From Blastomussa wellsi (taxonomy: Eukaryota > Cnidaria > Anthozoa > Scleractinia > Plerogyridae): DNA of 64,000 nucleotides. The notes below the pieces were generated by a model. The model was given only the letters and a program-made list of their open reading frames with translations. It ran no database searches and was not told the origin of the DNA. Below are positions 36,376-47,582 of this stretch, piece by piece (positions within the stretch are counted from its first letter, which is position 1; each line of letters opens with the position of its first letter). The DNA lies in assembly GCA_947652115.1 (NCBI GenBank), contig OX393570.1, forward strand, positions 172,006 to 236,005, written 5' to 3'. The position numbers and the translations under genes are program-made.

Positions 36376-37207
36376 AATAGTTTTAATAAGAATTGTAATA
36401 TCACACCAAAATGGTTAATTATTTAATTATTCATTCATTCATTTATTTATTAATTAATTTAGTCTCGCCTAACTAAAATACAAAATAAAATACTTAAATA
36501 GGCGGGGAGACCACTACAGCCTAGCCAATTACAGTGGACTCCAGTAGGAACGTTACAACTGTGGCGTATGGACCAACATCAGTTGTCCATCTTATAGAGG
36601 TGTCCGGCTTACAGAGGGTTTAGATACAGTGAAACGACTGAAAAACGGCGAGCAGGGAACAACACCAGTTGTCCGTCTAAAATTAAGTCTGGTTTGTAAC
36701 TACTCCTCAGAAAAACGGTAATTTTAGCCAGCGGTCGGTTGTGACGGCAACGTCAACGAGAATGTCGCAAAACAAAAGATTTAATTAGCAGCACAATAGC
36801 TCTGCACGTGCGTTCTTATTCCTTGTACATTTCTCTGCCGTCCTCTGCAAAACAACAACGTGAAATGACCAAATTCTGAGTACTTTGGAGAACGTGAACC
36901 TCGACGGCTAAATTTTCGTTTTTCTGTTTGAAAATAAACGCCGTCTTTATATTTTCTACAAGAACTATGTTTGAAAGCGATAGATGCACCGAATACATCA
37001 AGGCAATTGCGAGATACGTGCGTAAAATATAAATTCATTTTTAGGCAGGCGTCGTCCTAGCCGTCGCCGTCGTCATTGCTTAAGATCCCTAATGGTATCT
37101 TTTAAACGCACGACAGCAGAAATAAAAAACTTTGAACTTCTGAAATCGGGCACTTAAAGTTCATCAGTAGCTGAGTGTTCAATTTGGAGTATTTTTCATC
37201 TAAAATT
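36376..37207. other. Intergenic repeats between GPCR 1 and the ficolin-like gene
   Basis: An AT-rich ATTC/TTAA run (36410-36465) is followed by a degenerate element with tatagaggtgtccggcttacagagg (36594). A third element runs at about 36700-37085, rich in cgtcg at its right end, with a matching gtgacggcaacgtcaacg near its left end. No gene is supported. Confidence 0.45.
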
Positions 37208-38010
37208 CTAAGATGAAGGTTTCAATTTCATTTCAGTAAATTTCAGAGAAAACTTGTTCCTAAATGCGTACCAGACAACTCCTTTCCACTGGTCACTACT
37301 ATCTCCCAAATAGTTCCCATTCAAAAGAGAGTAATGGCATTTGTTAAACCACCGGCCACCGGGTGTTTGATACATTGCACAGTTTGAAGGGTCTCTGTCA
37401 TTGTCTCTGTCTTTTGTTGTAAACGCCATTTTATTATGATATCCTAACGAATCTCCCGCTGTACCCGAATATGAACCAACTTCAAGTTTGTACTTGGAGT
37501 GTTTGTCACCAACCCTAAACCTGTCATATTTGGCGTACGCTCTGACTCCGTTCCAGTCCTCCAGCTCTACTCGTAGAGAACTCGGTCTAGAGACTGTCAA
37601 CCCGTGAATCTTGTCGTTTCCAAGACAGAACTCGGTAGTCAGCTGACCAACTCCGGCTTTGTAGTCGTTCCATTCCCGATAGAAGTCTACAGAGCCATCC
37701 TGTCGTCTTTGAAACACGGTCCAACCTCCACCGTCAGTGCGCATGTTACAGTAGACCTTGAATTTTCCTCTGCCGTCTGGGTGAACAGTGTACTCTCTAC
37801 TCTGAGTATCGCCAGCTTTCAACAGTGACAAACAATCTTAACCCAAACAGAAACAAAAACGCGGGATATAGGCCCTGGCTGGCCGGGAGGGCCTGGGGAT
37901 CCTTGAGAACACTCATGTTTTCTCTGGCAGAGTTGTGTTATTCTACCTGACAAAAGTTTGTCTAGTTTAACAACAAACTCGTCATTTCCTTTGAAGCCAG
38001 ACGTATTCAT
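37208..38010 (-). pseudogene. Ficolin-like gene piece: collagen-like segment plus fibrinogen domain, frame-broken
   Basis: A large exon (37836-37208) encodes a full fibrinogen C-terminal domain: DCLSLLKAGD, GGWTVFQRRQDGSVDFYRE, a DRDNDRDPSNCAMYQTPGG calcium-site region and KCHYSLLNGNYL, with four conserved Cys. FCLGND has Cys where most members have Trp. Directly upstream, 38010-37870 encodes NTSGFKGNDEF, an amphipathic stretch and CSQGSPGPPGQPGP collagen repeats, but in a different frame. A polypyrimidine-AG sits at 37842-37837, but only about 24 nt separate it from the collagen segment, too short for an intron. No signal peptide is visible, and a MITE abuts the 5' side. Family members are secreted innate-immune lectins. 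Either the gene is broken by a deletion or its real upstream exons are elsewhere. Confidence 0.7.
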
Positions 38011-38148
38011 AACATCTTGTCATCTAAGGCTACGTCCACACTAAGCCGGATAAATTTCAAAACGGAGTTTTCGCCTCGAAAACGGATAAAATGTTTTCTG
38101 TCCACATCATACCGTTTTCAAATTGTTTTGCCATCGAGTTTGAAAAGC
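37909..38148. repeat. 240-bp direct duplication, unit 1
   Basis: It is nearly identical to 38603-38842 (one difference noticed). It contains the collagen-side exon of the ficolin-like gene and the left 120 bp of the Harbinger-like MITE. Confidence 0.95.
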
Positions 38149-38430
38149 TGCCTCGCAAGAAACGCTTAATACATGCAAGAACGTAAACATGCCCACATTG
38201 TCTGAGCAACGTTATTCGATTGTTTTGATGTAAGCGTTTTCAAAAAGTTCCGTTTTCGCCGTCCACACTAACACACCTAGCCAGCGTTTTCAAATTCATC
38301 CACCTTAGAGAGCGTTTTCAAAAAGTTCCGTTTTCGGTGCCCGAAAACGCCGTTTTAGTGTGGACGGAAGGCCAATCCGGAGAAAAAAAGTTGCGTTTTC
38401 AAATTTATCCGGATTAGTGTGGACGTAGCC
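38028..38430. mobile_element. Harbinger-like MITE, 403 bp
   Basis: Inverted ends GGCTACGTCCACACTA and TAGTGTGGACGTAGCC are flanked by TAA on both sides (38025-38027, 38431-38433), fitting the 3-bp TWA target duplication of PIF/Harbinger elements. The interior repeats gcgttttcaaaaagttccg twice. It is non-coding. Confidence 0.75.
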
Positions 38431-38442
38431 TAATACTAATGT

Positions 38443-38595
38443 TAGAGGGGGTAAGTTTCTAACGAAACTGTGGTGCTGCGTCGGTGGGAAGTATAACAAT
38501 ATAATTTGGTTTTATCAACTGGGTTGATAATGTCAATTGGCCACCGTAAAGAGATTCAATTGCTGGCGTTTCGAGCGTTAGCCCTTCGTCGGAGC
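38443..38595. mobile_element. Solo Penelope-terminal module (between the 240-bp repeats)
   Basis: It has the same start (tagagggggtaagtttc) and end (cgtcggagc) as the copy at 28491-28649. The hammerhead-like strand is further degraded, with two changes in the GAAACGTC-AGCTC region. It is followed eight bases later by the second unit of the 240-bp duplication. Confidence 0.8.
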
Positions 38596-38602
38596 AAAGA
38601 GC

Positions 38603-38842
38603 ACACTCATGTTTTCTCTGGCAGAGTTGTGTTATTCTACCTGACAAAAGTTTGTCTAGTTTAACAACAAACTCGTCATTTCCTTTGAAGCCAGACGTAT
38701 TCATAACATCTTGTCATCTAAGGCTACGTCCACACTAAGCCGGATAAATTTCAAAACGGAGTTTTCGCCTCGAAAGCGGATAAAATGTTTTCTGTCCACA
38801 TCATACCGTTTTCAAATTGTTTTGCCATCGAGTTTGAAAAGC
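38603..38842. repeat. 240-bp direct duplication, unit 2
   Basis: This copy of 37909-38148 carries a duplicated collagen-side exon (NTSGFKGNDEF onwards) and a truncated MITE left end. The exon has no fibrinogen domain after it, so it is non-functional here. Confidence 0.95.
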
Positions 38843-39095
38843 GCTAATAATCAACGACCAAGAGCACGTCTACTACTGATTGAAGAATTCTTATCAATTC
38901 GGTGTTAGTGCGTAAACACAGTAACTATAATTGGGAAACGGTTTTTGTATAAAAAGTATTTATGCCCGATATTTTATTCTAAGCCCTTTCTTAAATATAT
39001 ATATGCCTGCCAAATGGAATTAACCACAGCAACAAACCGATGAGGGTGCCGGATCTTTAGTAGACCTGGATCAGTAGAAGCGAGTGACTCACTCA

Positions 39096-39136
39096 GCCCC
39101 TGAGGAAGGTTTGTATTACAAACCGAAATGTAGGGC
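39096..39136 (+). ncRNA. Second hammerhead ribozyme-like motif
   Basis: Stem I pairs GCCC (39096-39099) with GGGC (39133-39136). CTGAGGA (39100-39106) is the first core strand. Stem II pairs GGTTTG with CAAACC perfectly over a TATTA loop. GAAA (39125-39128) is the second core strand and GTA (39130-39132) the expected cleavage triplet. As in the motif at 24617, one extra A precedes stem II and stem III is minimal. The surrounding sequence is unlike the 24617 module. Activity is not shown. Confidence 0.5.
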
Positions 39137-39685
39137 AATTTTGTTTGAAATAATTTAGCCCTTTATTCCGTTTCATTTAATTTTGGTCATATCCGCCGTT
39201 GGGATCAGTGTGCCGTCTATATTTTGTATTATAAATTATTAGAATTAATATAATACTTCATTGTCTAAATCTGTTCTTTGTTGTGAGATGAGATGCCTCT
39301 TACATTAAGAAATCTTTCAAAATATGACTTTTACCTTGATATACGAAACATCATTCAAAAGGTCAAGCTTTCTTAAAATTTTATTATATCTTTAGAATAA
39401 TATAGTGTAGTCTTAATTGTATTATGCCAGATTTAGATCTATTAAGAATTTTTGTAAAAATAAGATATCTAATAGCGCTTTCTCCTAATATGGTACTAAT
39501 TAACTAACGAACTTAATTTTATAATTTATACACTCGTACATTTATCTTCTTGGAGTCCTGTAAACTTGTCTACCTACTCTCTTTAGTTACGACATGACCC
39601 ACCTAGATTAGCATCTGCTACCTGTGGGCATGTCCAATTTGTACCTTTTAGAAAAAACATAAATAAATAAAGAACTGAACTGTTG

Positions 39686-40741
39686 TTAATTGTTCCTTGG
39701 AGTGGTCTTGTGGAATCTCTTTGCTTTCATCGACTGTTTGTTCTTCGCGACTGCAGTCATGTGTAAGGCACGAGTGGAATTCAATTCTAGCCTTGAGCGC
39801 GTGCCACAGCAACCTTTTAGTACTTGATAAAATGCATTCCGCAGTTGAGAGTTCATCAAAGCGTAAATAACAAAATTACAACACGAGTTACAGTAAGCTA
39901 GTGTTATCACAGTTCGTTGGAGAGCGCCTGGGATTGCACTATCCCCTTTAAAGGCGCGAAGCGTTGTTGTTACGAAATACGGCATCCACATAATAAAAAA
40001 CACACCCACGACAACAGCTAACGTTTTCACTGCTTTCAACTCCCTTTTTAGCATATTACTCGCTCTTCGATTCCCAGCACACTCAATCGCAGAAATTCTA
40101 CGAGTATTTCTGCGAACCTCATTGAAAATGATTGCATAAGCAACCATCATTATTATTACAGGCAGAAAGAAATAGAACACAATTAAAAGAATGGTTAAAG
40201 TTGGATGTTTCAACCAGTGTATCTCACACTCTGACATGACTGGGTTGAAGCGATGCTCAGCAAGACCCAAGGCGGGAAACATGGATAACACAAACGACTG
40301 CAGCCATATATAGATCAGCAAAATAACGATTCGCTTTGGAGTAACCTTCATGTCGTAGGATAATGGCCATTTTATCGCAATGAGTCTTTCAATGCTGATT
40401 GCGCAAAGATGAAGAATGGAGGCCCCACATAAAAGAACGCCACACATTGATGAAATACGGCACCATGTTACTCCAAATACCCACTCTCCCGCATAAACTG
40501 AAATGTCAATGTAAATTACTCGAAGTATGGGAACCAGAAGGTCTGCGCAAGCTAAACTACACACCAAATAGTTAGTCAAGCTTCTTAAATTCCTGTATCT
40601 CCAAACTGCAAGACACACAAGGCTGTTTCCGAGTAGAGTGAAGCTTGAGAGGAGAGAAAGAATTATTCCAAAGAAAATTGATTCCGTGGGAGGTATTGTG
40701 GTCAACATGTTGTTCTGCCGAGGAGGATTTGTTTGATTCAT
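39686..40741 (-). CDS. Class A GPCR 2, divergent
   Basis: A single coding exon encodes 351 aa from ATG at 40741 (MNQTNPP, with an N-glycosylation site). A TTTTCAG acceptor 30-40 bases upstream suggests a 5' UTR intron. Seven hydrophobic segments are present. Landmarks are N39 (1.50), D67 (2.50), C94 (3.25) with a loop-2 Cys in SECEIHW, ERL in place of DRY (118-120), MWMPYF in TM6 and NFVIY in place of NPxxY in TM7. Position 3.32 is Gly, so the amine-binding Asp is absent although the overall look is amine-receptor-like. The long third loop is basic. The ligand is unknown, and the changed DRY and NPxxY motifs may alter G-protein coupling. Confidence 0.92.
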   Translation of the reverse strand: MNQTNPPRQNNMLTTIPPTESIFFGIILSLLSSFTLLGNSLVCLAVWRYRNLRSLTNYLVCSLACADLLVPILRVIYIDISVYAGEWVFGVTWCRISSMCGVLLCGASILHLCAISIERLIAIKWPLSYDMKVTPKRIVILLIYIWLQSFVLSMFPALGLAEHRFNPVMSECEIHWLKHPTLTILLIVFYFFLPVIIMMVAYAIIFNEVRRNTRRISAIECAGNRRASNMLKRELKAVKTLAVVVGVFFIMWMPYFVTTTLRAFKGDSAIPGALQRTVITLAYCNSCCNFVIYALMNSQLRNAFYQVLKGCCGTRSRLELNSTRALHMTAVAKNKQSMKAKRFHKTTPRNN

Positions 40742-41216
40742 GGCTTCACGCTCGTCGAGATACAAAAACAGCCCTGAAAATTGAAAAGTAGTTATGTTAG
40801 TACATTAAGAAATAAGCACTCTTCGAATGAAAAGCTGACAAGCCCGTTGTCTGGTCGTTCATCATTCACAGAATGTAATACAATCGCCGTCCCTTAGTTA
40901 AATCATCAATACACAATACCTTGTCTTTAAAAACTGTTTAACTTGTCGAGTGAAGCTTTAGAAAATTCATCCTCGATGACAATGCATTGCACGGATATTG
41001 AAGTGTCACCTCTCTTATGAATTTAATATCAGCAAATAAGACTGATATTAAGGTGTACGTCACCAAATGCAAACATCGGGAAGAATTAACACAGGTTTTG
41101 TAATCTGTTGTACGAAACGATAAACAAACGTGTAGAAAGAATAAAAAGATACAGAATTTTAAATTGCGTTTTAATATATTCGCCCTTCAGGATACCAGTT
41201 TTCAATAGCGTATTGT

Positions 41217-41368
41217 AATAGACCAATTGCGATATTTTGAAATTTAGCCTAAAACTAATAACAGACCTCAGCAAGAGACTCTGGGAAATAAACTATAGAG
41301 TTTGCGGGGTTTATTCCCCAGAGCCTCTTGGTCTGGGCTGAATTTTAAAATATCGAAATTGGGCTATT
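41217..41368. mobile_element. Foldback element, 152 bp
   Basis: The whole element is an imperfect palindrome. aatagaccaattgcgatatt at the left pairs with its complement ending at 41368, and gactctggg pairs with ccccagagc near the centre. Confidence 0.65.
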
Positions 41369-44141
41369 GATAAGCAATAAATTTTTACAACATTGAAAAA
41401 AAATTCTTTGAGCAGTTACTTCGAGTTGAACAGTTTCATTGCACACCCGAAAAAGACAGTTTTAATCAGGAAAATAAATTGATGTTTTCATAAAAAAATA
41501 ACTGACTGCAATTGTATTCAATTGTCTCATTTCTGATATGACTCTGAGATATAATATATATGTCTCCGTGTTTTGCATAAAAGCAATATTTATTACCGTC
41601 TGTGAAATCAATAATTTTCCGGCGGCTCTATATTGAGTTGACACCTTTTTTGCCAAAAAGAACCTTGTATTAAATATTTTATTTACATCCAGAGGTTAAA
41701 AAATGGACCCTTTTTTATCCTGCCTGAAAACCCATATAACAATATCGCCTGGCCGTCATTATTTCAATCATTTTATCTGAGATGATACCTTATATGGACA
41801 TGCGATAACCCTGAAAAGAAATCGAGTAAACCTACGCAAGATTCCGACAAAATCGTCTTGATTGACAGTTTGTGGATGACGTAAGAATGATGCTTCTGTA
41901 AAAAAGCGCGGGTTGAAACACCTCGGACCATACATTTCACATTCTCTTGATACTCTAGCCAAATATTCAGCAATATGTGGTGCTGAAATAAATTATTTCA
42001 GTTAATTTTCATCTTCAATCTGCGTTCTAAAATGAAAAATTAATAAAAAACATAATTTTAAAATTAAGTAAAACTAATTTTAACCACCATTTATTTTCTA
42101 TTTGACGTGTTGGTTGCAAAAAAGTATTGTTGAACTGGCGAAGATTTCAGAGAACAAGCGGTCTAAAACAGGCCCAGTAAAAAAAACATCCGGTTTGGGT
42201 CTCGAGTGCAATCAGTATATTTCAGTAGATTGAACTTACTCTCATTATCAAGATTTTCATTGTTTTCTTCACATATTTGCTTCACGATTCATTAGTACTA
42301 GTAAAGAAAATAAGTCTTTTAATTTTCGACGAAAGATTATTACCTTTATGGTATTAAATGGTATTAAAGACAAATGACGTATCATACAGTGGAGAAAACG
42401 TCATCGACTTATCATTTTCTGGCTTCACTGCTTCAAGGGTTCTCTGATGTTAGCTTTCAAACCTGTATCTAACACTTTACAACATGAACGATTCAGCTTT
42501 ATATTAATATTGATTTCCATGAAACTTTATAAGGTTTTATTTGAAAAGTTGCCAGTGTCGATCAGTTTAGCAAAGAAAAAATTACCTGGACAAATTAAAA
42601 ATGAAAGGAAAAGGAAGGGACCTAAAACTTTTAGGTTTAAAAATATATAGAAAAGAGTAAAATATATTTTTCGTACTGCATTGACGTTGCTTCTCTTGAG
42701 GATTATGTTAAATAAAACATTGCTTTCACTAACGTCTCTACTTTCTGACTGAAATGACCTTAACAAATAAGTTCCTGTCTAGGAATCATCCGTTTTAAAA
42801 TGAGGATATAAACAAACTGCAGTTTTTACAAGTTAAAAAAGATGTCATATTCAAATTCAAACGAATAACACTTATATCACATTATGTTAAAGGATAACAG
42901 GTAAGTCAGACAACTAATAAAGACTTTCAATAGACTATCGAGTACGAAATTGTAAAAATAAAGCAGCTAAATTCTCACCTTATTTAACGCCGTGACAGAT
43001 ATAAAAAGTGCTTTTGACGAATATTTTTATGGCTTTCCTATTTTTATCCTGATTCTGCTCTGAGTATAAAGGGGCCTGAAATTTCCTATAGAAAAACAAT
43101 ACAAGACTGTGCGCCGACTAACTATCTAACAACTATCCACATAAATTTGCTCAATGATTTCAAGGTGAGAGGTAATTTGAAGCTGCTGAGGTGAAGTTGA
43201 TAGATGTACCTGAGATTGGAGTAGAAAAGGGAAAATATATTGGAGAAACAGCTGCGGCACACTCAGCTAAGAAAAATTAATGGCCTTTTTCAGTCGCTAA
43301 AACCTATTAACATTATGTGACTTACGTCCGGCCTAATTTGTGTATTATATCGGCCTAAGTAGTCAAAGTAAACGAAAACCACTTTGCAACTTGGACATTA
43401 GTTTTGTATTACATATGATAACTTTCATTACTAAGAAGCACCGACGGTATATTGCTGTTACAGAAAATCACAAGTAATAGGAATTAAAATAATTCGACTT
43501 TTTTTATTTTTCAAAAGCGATGATGCGTCGTGCATGTAACATATTATTGGCCTCGGTTATTTATCATTATTTTCAAGTGCTTTTAAAATCGACGCAAAAC
43601 AAATGTTATAAAAAGGATTTTTATTTTCTCGCTAAATTGCGTAGTGCAGCAATAAATACGCGTTAGTTAAATATAAAATGGGTCTTAAGTCATAATGCTA
43701 AGTCATTTTAGTTCAGTTCTATTATTTAAAATTCTTTTTATAACCTAAAGGCTTGGCTAACGAAACGAGGAAACATGTTTCTTTGATTGTTTCCCGGGTG
43801 GTAAAACTGGTAGAAAACACGCAAAGATGTGTCCCTCGCCGACCTGGCTAAACGAAGAAACATCGTGGGTGCGACCTTGGGGAGTGGGGCCGAGATTAGT
43901 CGGCGACATTAATTTTAATTTGTTACAACTTGAGGAATTCCAACTGGCCGATATCGGTGTAAATGTTGTACTTGCGCTCGATGTTGGCTTGTCGGAGGAT
44001 GAAGAAGAACAGTAAAACGAACGAAAGGGCCAGAGATTATGGCTGAGAAGAAAAAGCGGGAGAAAAGTTTTAGCTTTTTTAAATGTCGCTGTAATGGCGT
44101 AACAATGTCAATTAGAGGTCATTAGCCTTCGAGCCCGAGCT

Positions 44142-44196
44142 TTCTGTGAACGATAGTCAACGATATGCGTAGCCAAGTCGACTATCGTTCATAGAA
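44142..44196. repeat. Hairpin, 17-bp arms
   Basis: Arms ttctgtgaacgatagtc (44142-44158) and gactatcgttcatagaa (44180-44196) have one mismatch and a 21-nt loop. A MITE remnant is likely. Confidence 0.7.
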
Positions 44197-46229
44197 AACG
44201 AGGGCAAGTAGTGTAATTATTTTAGTAGAAACTCCATGAGCATTCTGCATCCCAATTAAGAGGTTCCATTTTTTGTACTTTTTAATACGCAAAAAAATCA
44301 TGAAAGAAAAATCTCGACTTCAAAGAGCAACACTCACAAGATCGAGGGTGTTCATGAGCTTACCTGATAACTCAGAATTGGCCAAAATTTTTAATGTAAC
44401 TGTCAGCAGAGAAATGGCAACTTTTATAGCTGAGGAACGTTCAGTTAACTGTCAGCTGAGATGATGACCTCTTTGGCGTAGATAAAGGTAGATACAGCGT
44501 AACTTTTACTAACAGTACTAAACCCATGGATATTCGTTACCTGTGGCTAACCGTTACTTTAATTAAAAGTTGGAGATACGAAAATAATCATGTTTTGTGC
44601 GAGTTCTAAAATTTAGTACTATAAAACAATTAATGTTGACGACAAAAGACCAAAGGCGCTAAGAGCAGTCAAGGCAATATCGTTGAAGCAAAAAAGTGTC
44701 AGTGAACTTATTGTTATAAAGTGATCTTTCTTCAACGATGTGTTCATGGCTGAATCTTTCATTCCGATTCATGGTCTACTTTTTGACTAAAAAGAAAAAG
44801 GAAAGTCCGAAAGACTCTGGCTGGCTGAGTTGACAGATTATTTGGTAATAAATAGTTTTATTTAAGAATTAAAACTGGTTATGCAAGTTTTGGGAGAAAA
44901 TATTTGTCTTTTTAAGGAGACAGGCATTGTAAAAGGAGATATACTCAATTTATCATAGCTCAGATGTTACGTTAGCCAATGAATAACATCATTGAGCACA
45001 CAGATGAAACAATTCAAATGAGCCAAACTTAACGCGAACGGAAGAAGTATTTGCCGTTCGCCTTTTTCAACGGGACGAGCCATTTTTTGGTTTAGTTACC
45101 AATACTGAAGTTTAACAGTAATGATATTGCTATGTGCTAAACCTCCAAAATAAAGTTCAGAGTCACTGGAAAACGTTAATCGTCTTCGGACTTTTCCTTG
45201 TGACAAACAGTATTACTTCTGTTTATCTGGTAGTAATTAAAATGTCTTTTTTGGAATAGTTTCTGCTTTTACTTATTTCAAGCTGCCTTCGCAAATTAAG
45301 TTAAGAATTAAGATGCGTATTCTTAAGTTTGTATTATTTTAGCTTTTAATATGTAATTAATTCTTACCTTAACCGGGAATTAAACATTGGTTTGACGAAG
45401 ATGCTAGTACAAAGATAAATACTGAATTCGGTTTGTACAAAGTACTCCTGGTAACAAATTTGGTTAGCTCTGAGACACGAAAGAACTTAGTATTAAAACA
45501 TAATCTTTGTAATTTTTATATTGCTTGTGCTGTTATATTTGGACCAGTTACCTTAAGGCGCACTTGCTCGTAGAGTGGCCTGTGTTGCGATTCGTGTTAT
45601 ATTAGTTGAACTGATACAGCTTTTACTTGTCTATTCTTTGATGCGGTTCATTGCAAAGGATATCAACAGTTGAAACAGGAATTTGCGTTGACTGGTTTAT
45701 CCACTTCATTACTTTTCGTATTTATCACTACTGCCTCTGATTGTGGTCAATCAAAGGCAATATTTGAACAGGTCATGGGACTAGTCGTTTGAGATTAGCA
45801 TCCCACGGACACTATTGCGAATTCTTTCGTTCGCACCTGTGTCGCTGCTTCGTGTCGCCCGACTAACTGTCCTCGGGTCTCCGAGGATGATAATAACCTA
45901 GTCTGGACGGGCTTTAATTAAAGTGACGACAGGCTGAAAAAGCACTTAAGTGAACTGTAGGCATGATGCAAGGTAATTAATGGAAGGTCATAAAAGGAGA
46001 GGGCCCAGAATGCTTCCCAAGGTTACTCCCGTTAGTACAGACATGATCGTTTTCTATCGGCGAATAGAAAACAGTGGGAGAACCAATCAGATTCGCGGAC
46101 TTTCAATAGAAATCAGCTGAGTTTCTACTAATCAACAGTAGTTTCTTATAAATGTATGTAACTGAAATATTTCGCAATTATTGAAAACAGAATCTAGACG
46201 CAATCCCGACAGTCAAGATGAAAAATATG

Positions 46230-46660
46230 CTCTCGGTCATAAGGCTGTTGTCCAAATGATGGCTTATGCATGGTTTTGACAGCGATTACGACCTATACTG
46301 AAAATCGAAAATTGGAGTAGTAAGCGGATTCATATGTACGACGGAATCGGAATCGGTAGAATCAGAACTTTTCAATTTTTGGATTGTCGGAGTCGCAAGC
46401 AGAAGCGGAAGTATAATCCAATCACATTGCTATTTGGAGAGAGGGGAGGGGGAGGGGAATTAAGGGAGGGGGTAGCTGTACACAGAATACGACAATCTCG
46501 TTTTCACTAGATCGTAAGTCTTAAGCGGAGTCTTAAGGGGAATCGGAACTCTGCATAAAGACTCCGTCAATTTGATTTTCACAAGATCGTAACGCTTACG
46601 ACTCGGCTTACAACTCCGCTTAAGACTCCGACTCCGTTGCTAGGGAAAACCAGGCCTTAG
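46230..46660. repeat. Degenerate repeat with internal duplicated unit
   Basis: A unit of the form ttttcac-agatcgtaa occurs near 46500 and again near 46578, each followed by cttaag or cgtaag-type inverted segments. The right end is ccaggccttag. The family is unknown. Confidence 0.4.
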
Positions 46661-47582
46661 AGTTTTTTCGTATCTCTCAATTAAAAAATCACTCAAGGTC
46701 AAAGACGCGTTTAAAACAATTTGTGCCAAGGGATAAGGAAAATGGTATTTTTTCGAGATAGGTGTTGTCCAAATGACGGCTTGGACATAATTTTACGAGA
46801 GTCAAAACTTCAAGTAAACACTCTTCAGCAAACTATGACATACAGCTGGTTGTGCCGTTTTGAAAATGCTTTCAATGTAAAACTTTTTGATAAAACGCAA
46901 CTAGTATAAATTTTCAGCATCGATATAAATATAAATCAACTAAGGTAGCATAATGGACATCAAGAAGTCTTAGCGCAGTTAGCGGAACACGGAATTGGCC
47001 TTAACTGAATGGATTATTCAAATAGCTTCTCCTGCTTTTATTATATGTATTTCAGTAACGTAATTGTTATTCAGGGCTCGAATCTTTAGATTCTCTCAGG
47101 GATTTGTGACTAACATCAGCGCGATCAATTCATTCAAAGGATTCTTTTTAAAGCTGTGCAAATATATGTTGTTGAAATCTGATGCGTGATCAAATCAAAG
47201 TTGCCGGGTCTGTTTATTCGAGGTGACCAAGCTGACCAAAAATGACACTTTTATTACGATCTGACATTAAATAATGCAAAAAGGGAGAATAAAACGTCCA
47301 ATGTCCACAAAATTGTGTGAAAAGTTAATTACAACTGGCATAATTACTTTTTTCAATTAGTTTCTTGCCTTATGTCATTAGGGTAAGAAGGTTATTCAAG
47401 TCATTAAATGGACTTTTGTTAAAATATCACTTCACTTTGCATCGCAGCACAGTGCAAGCAGGGCATCAGTACATCTGCAGCACTGATAAAAAGCCTGAGA
47501 ATCTCTTATATGAAAAAAAAACAGAGACAATTTGTCTGGAGTCAACTGAACTACAGTTTTAGCTGCAATCCTGTTAGGTGAC

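Larger units (their letters stand above)
40742..47582. other. Long intergenic region between GPCR 2 and GPCR 3
   Basis: 6.8 kb, mostly AT-rich unique sequence with no supported gene. It holds a 152-bp foldback (41217-41368), a hairpin (44142-44196), and a repeat with internal direct units (about 46230-46660). The 62-codon ORF at 43827-44015 is not similar to anything I recognise. GPCR 2 reads away from this region, so its promoter and perhaps a 5' exon lie at the left end. Confidence 0.5.

Noticed and set aside
43827..44015. 62-codon ORF with acidic C-terminus
   Set aside because: Short, isolated and without any recognisable motif.
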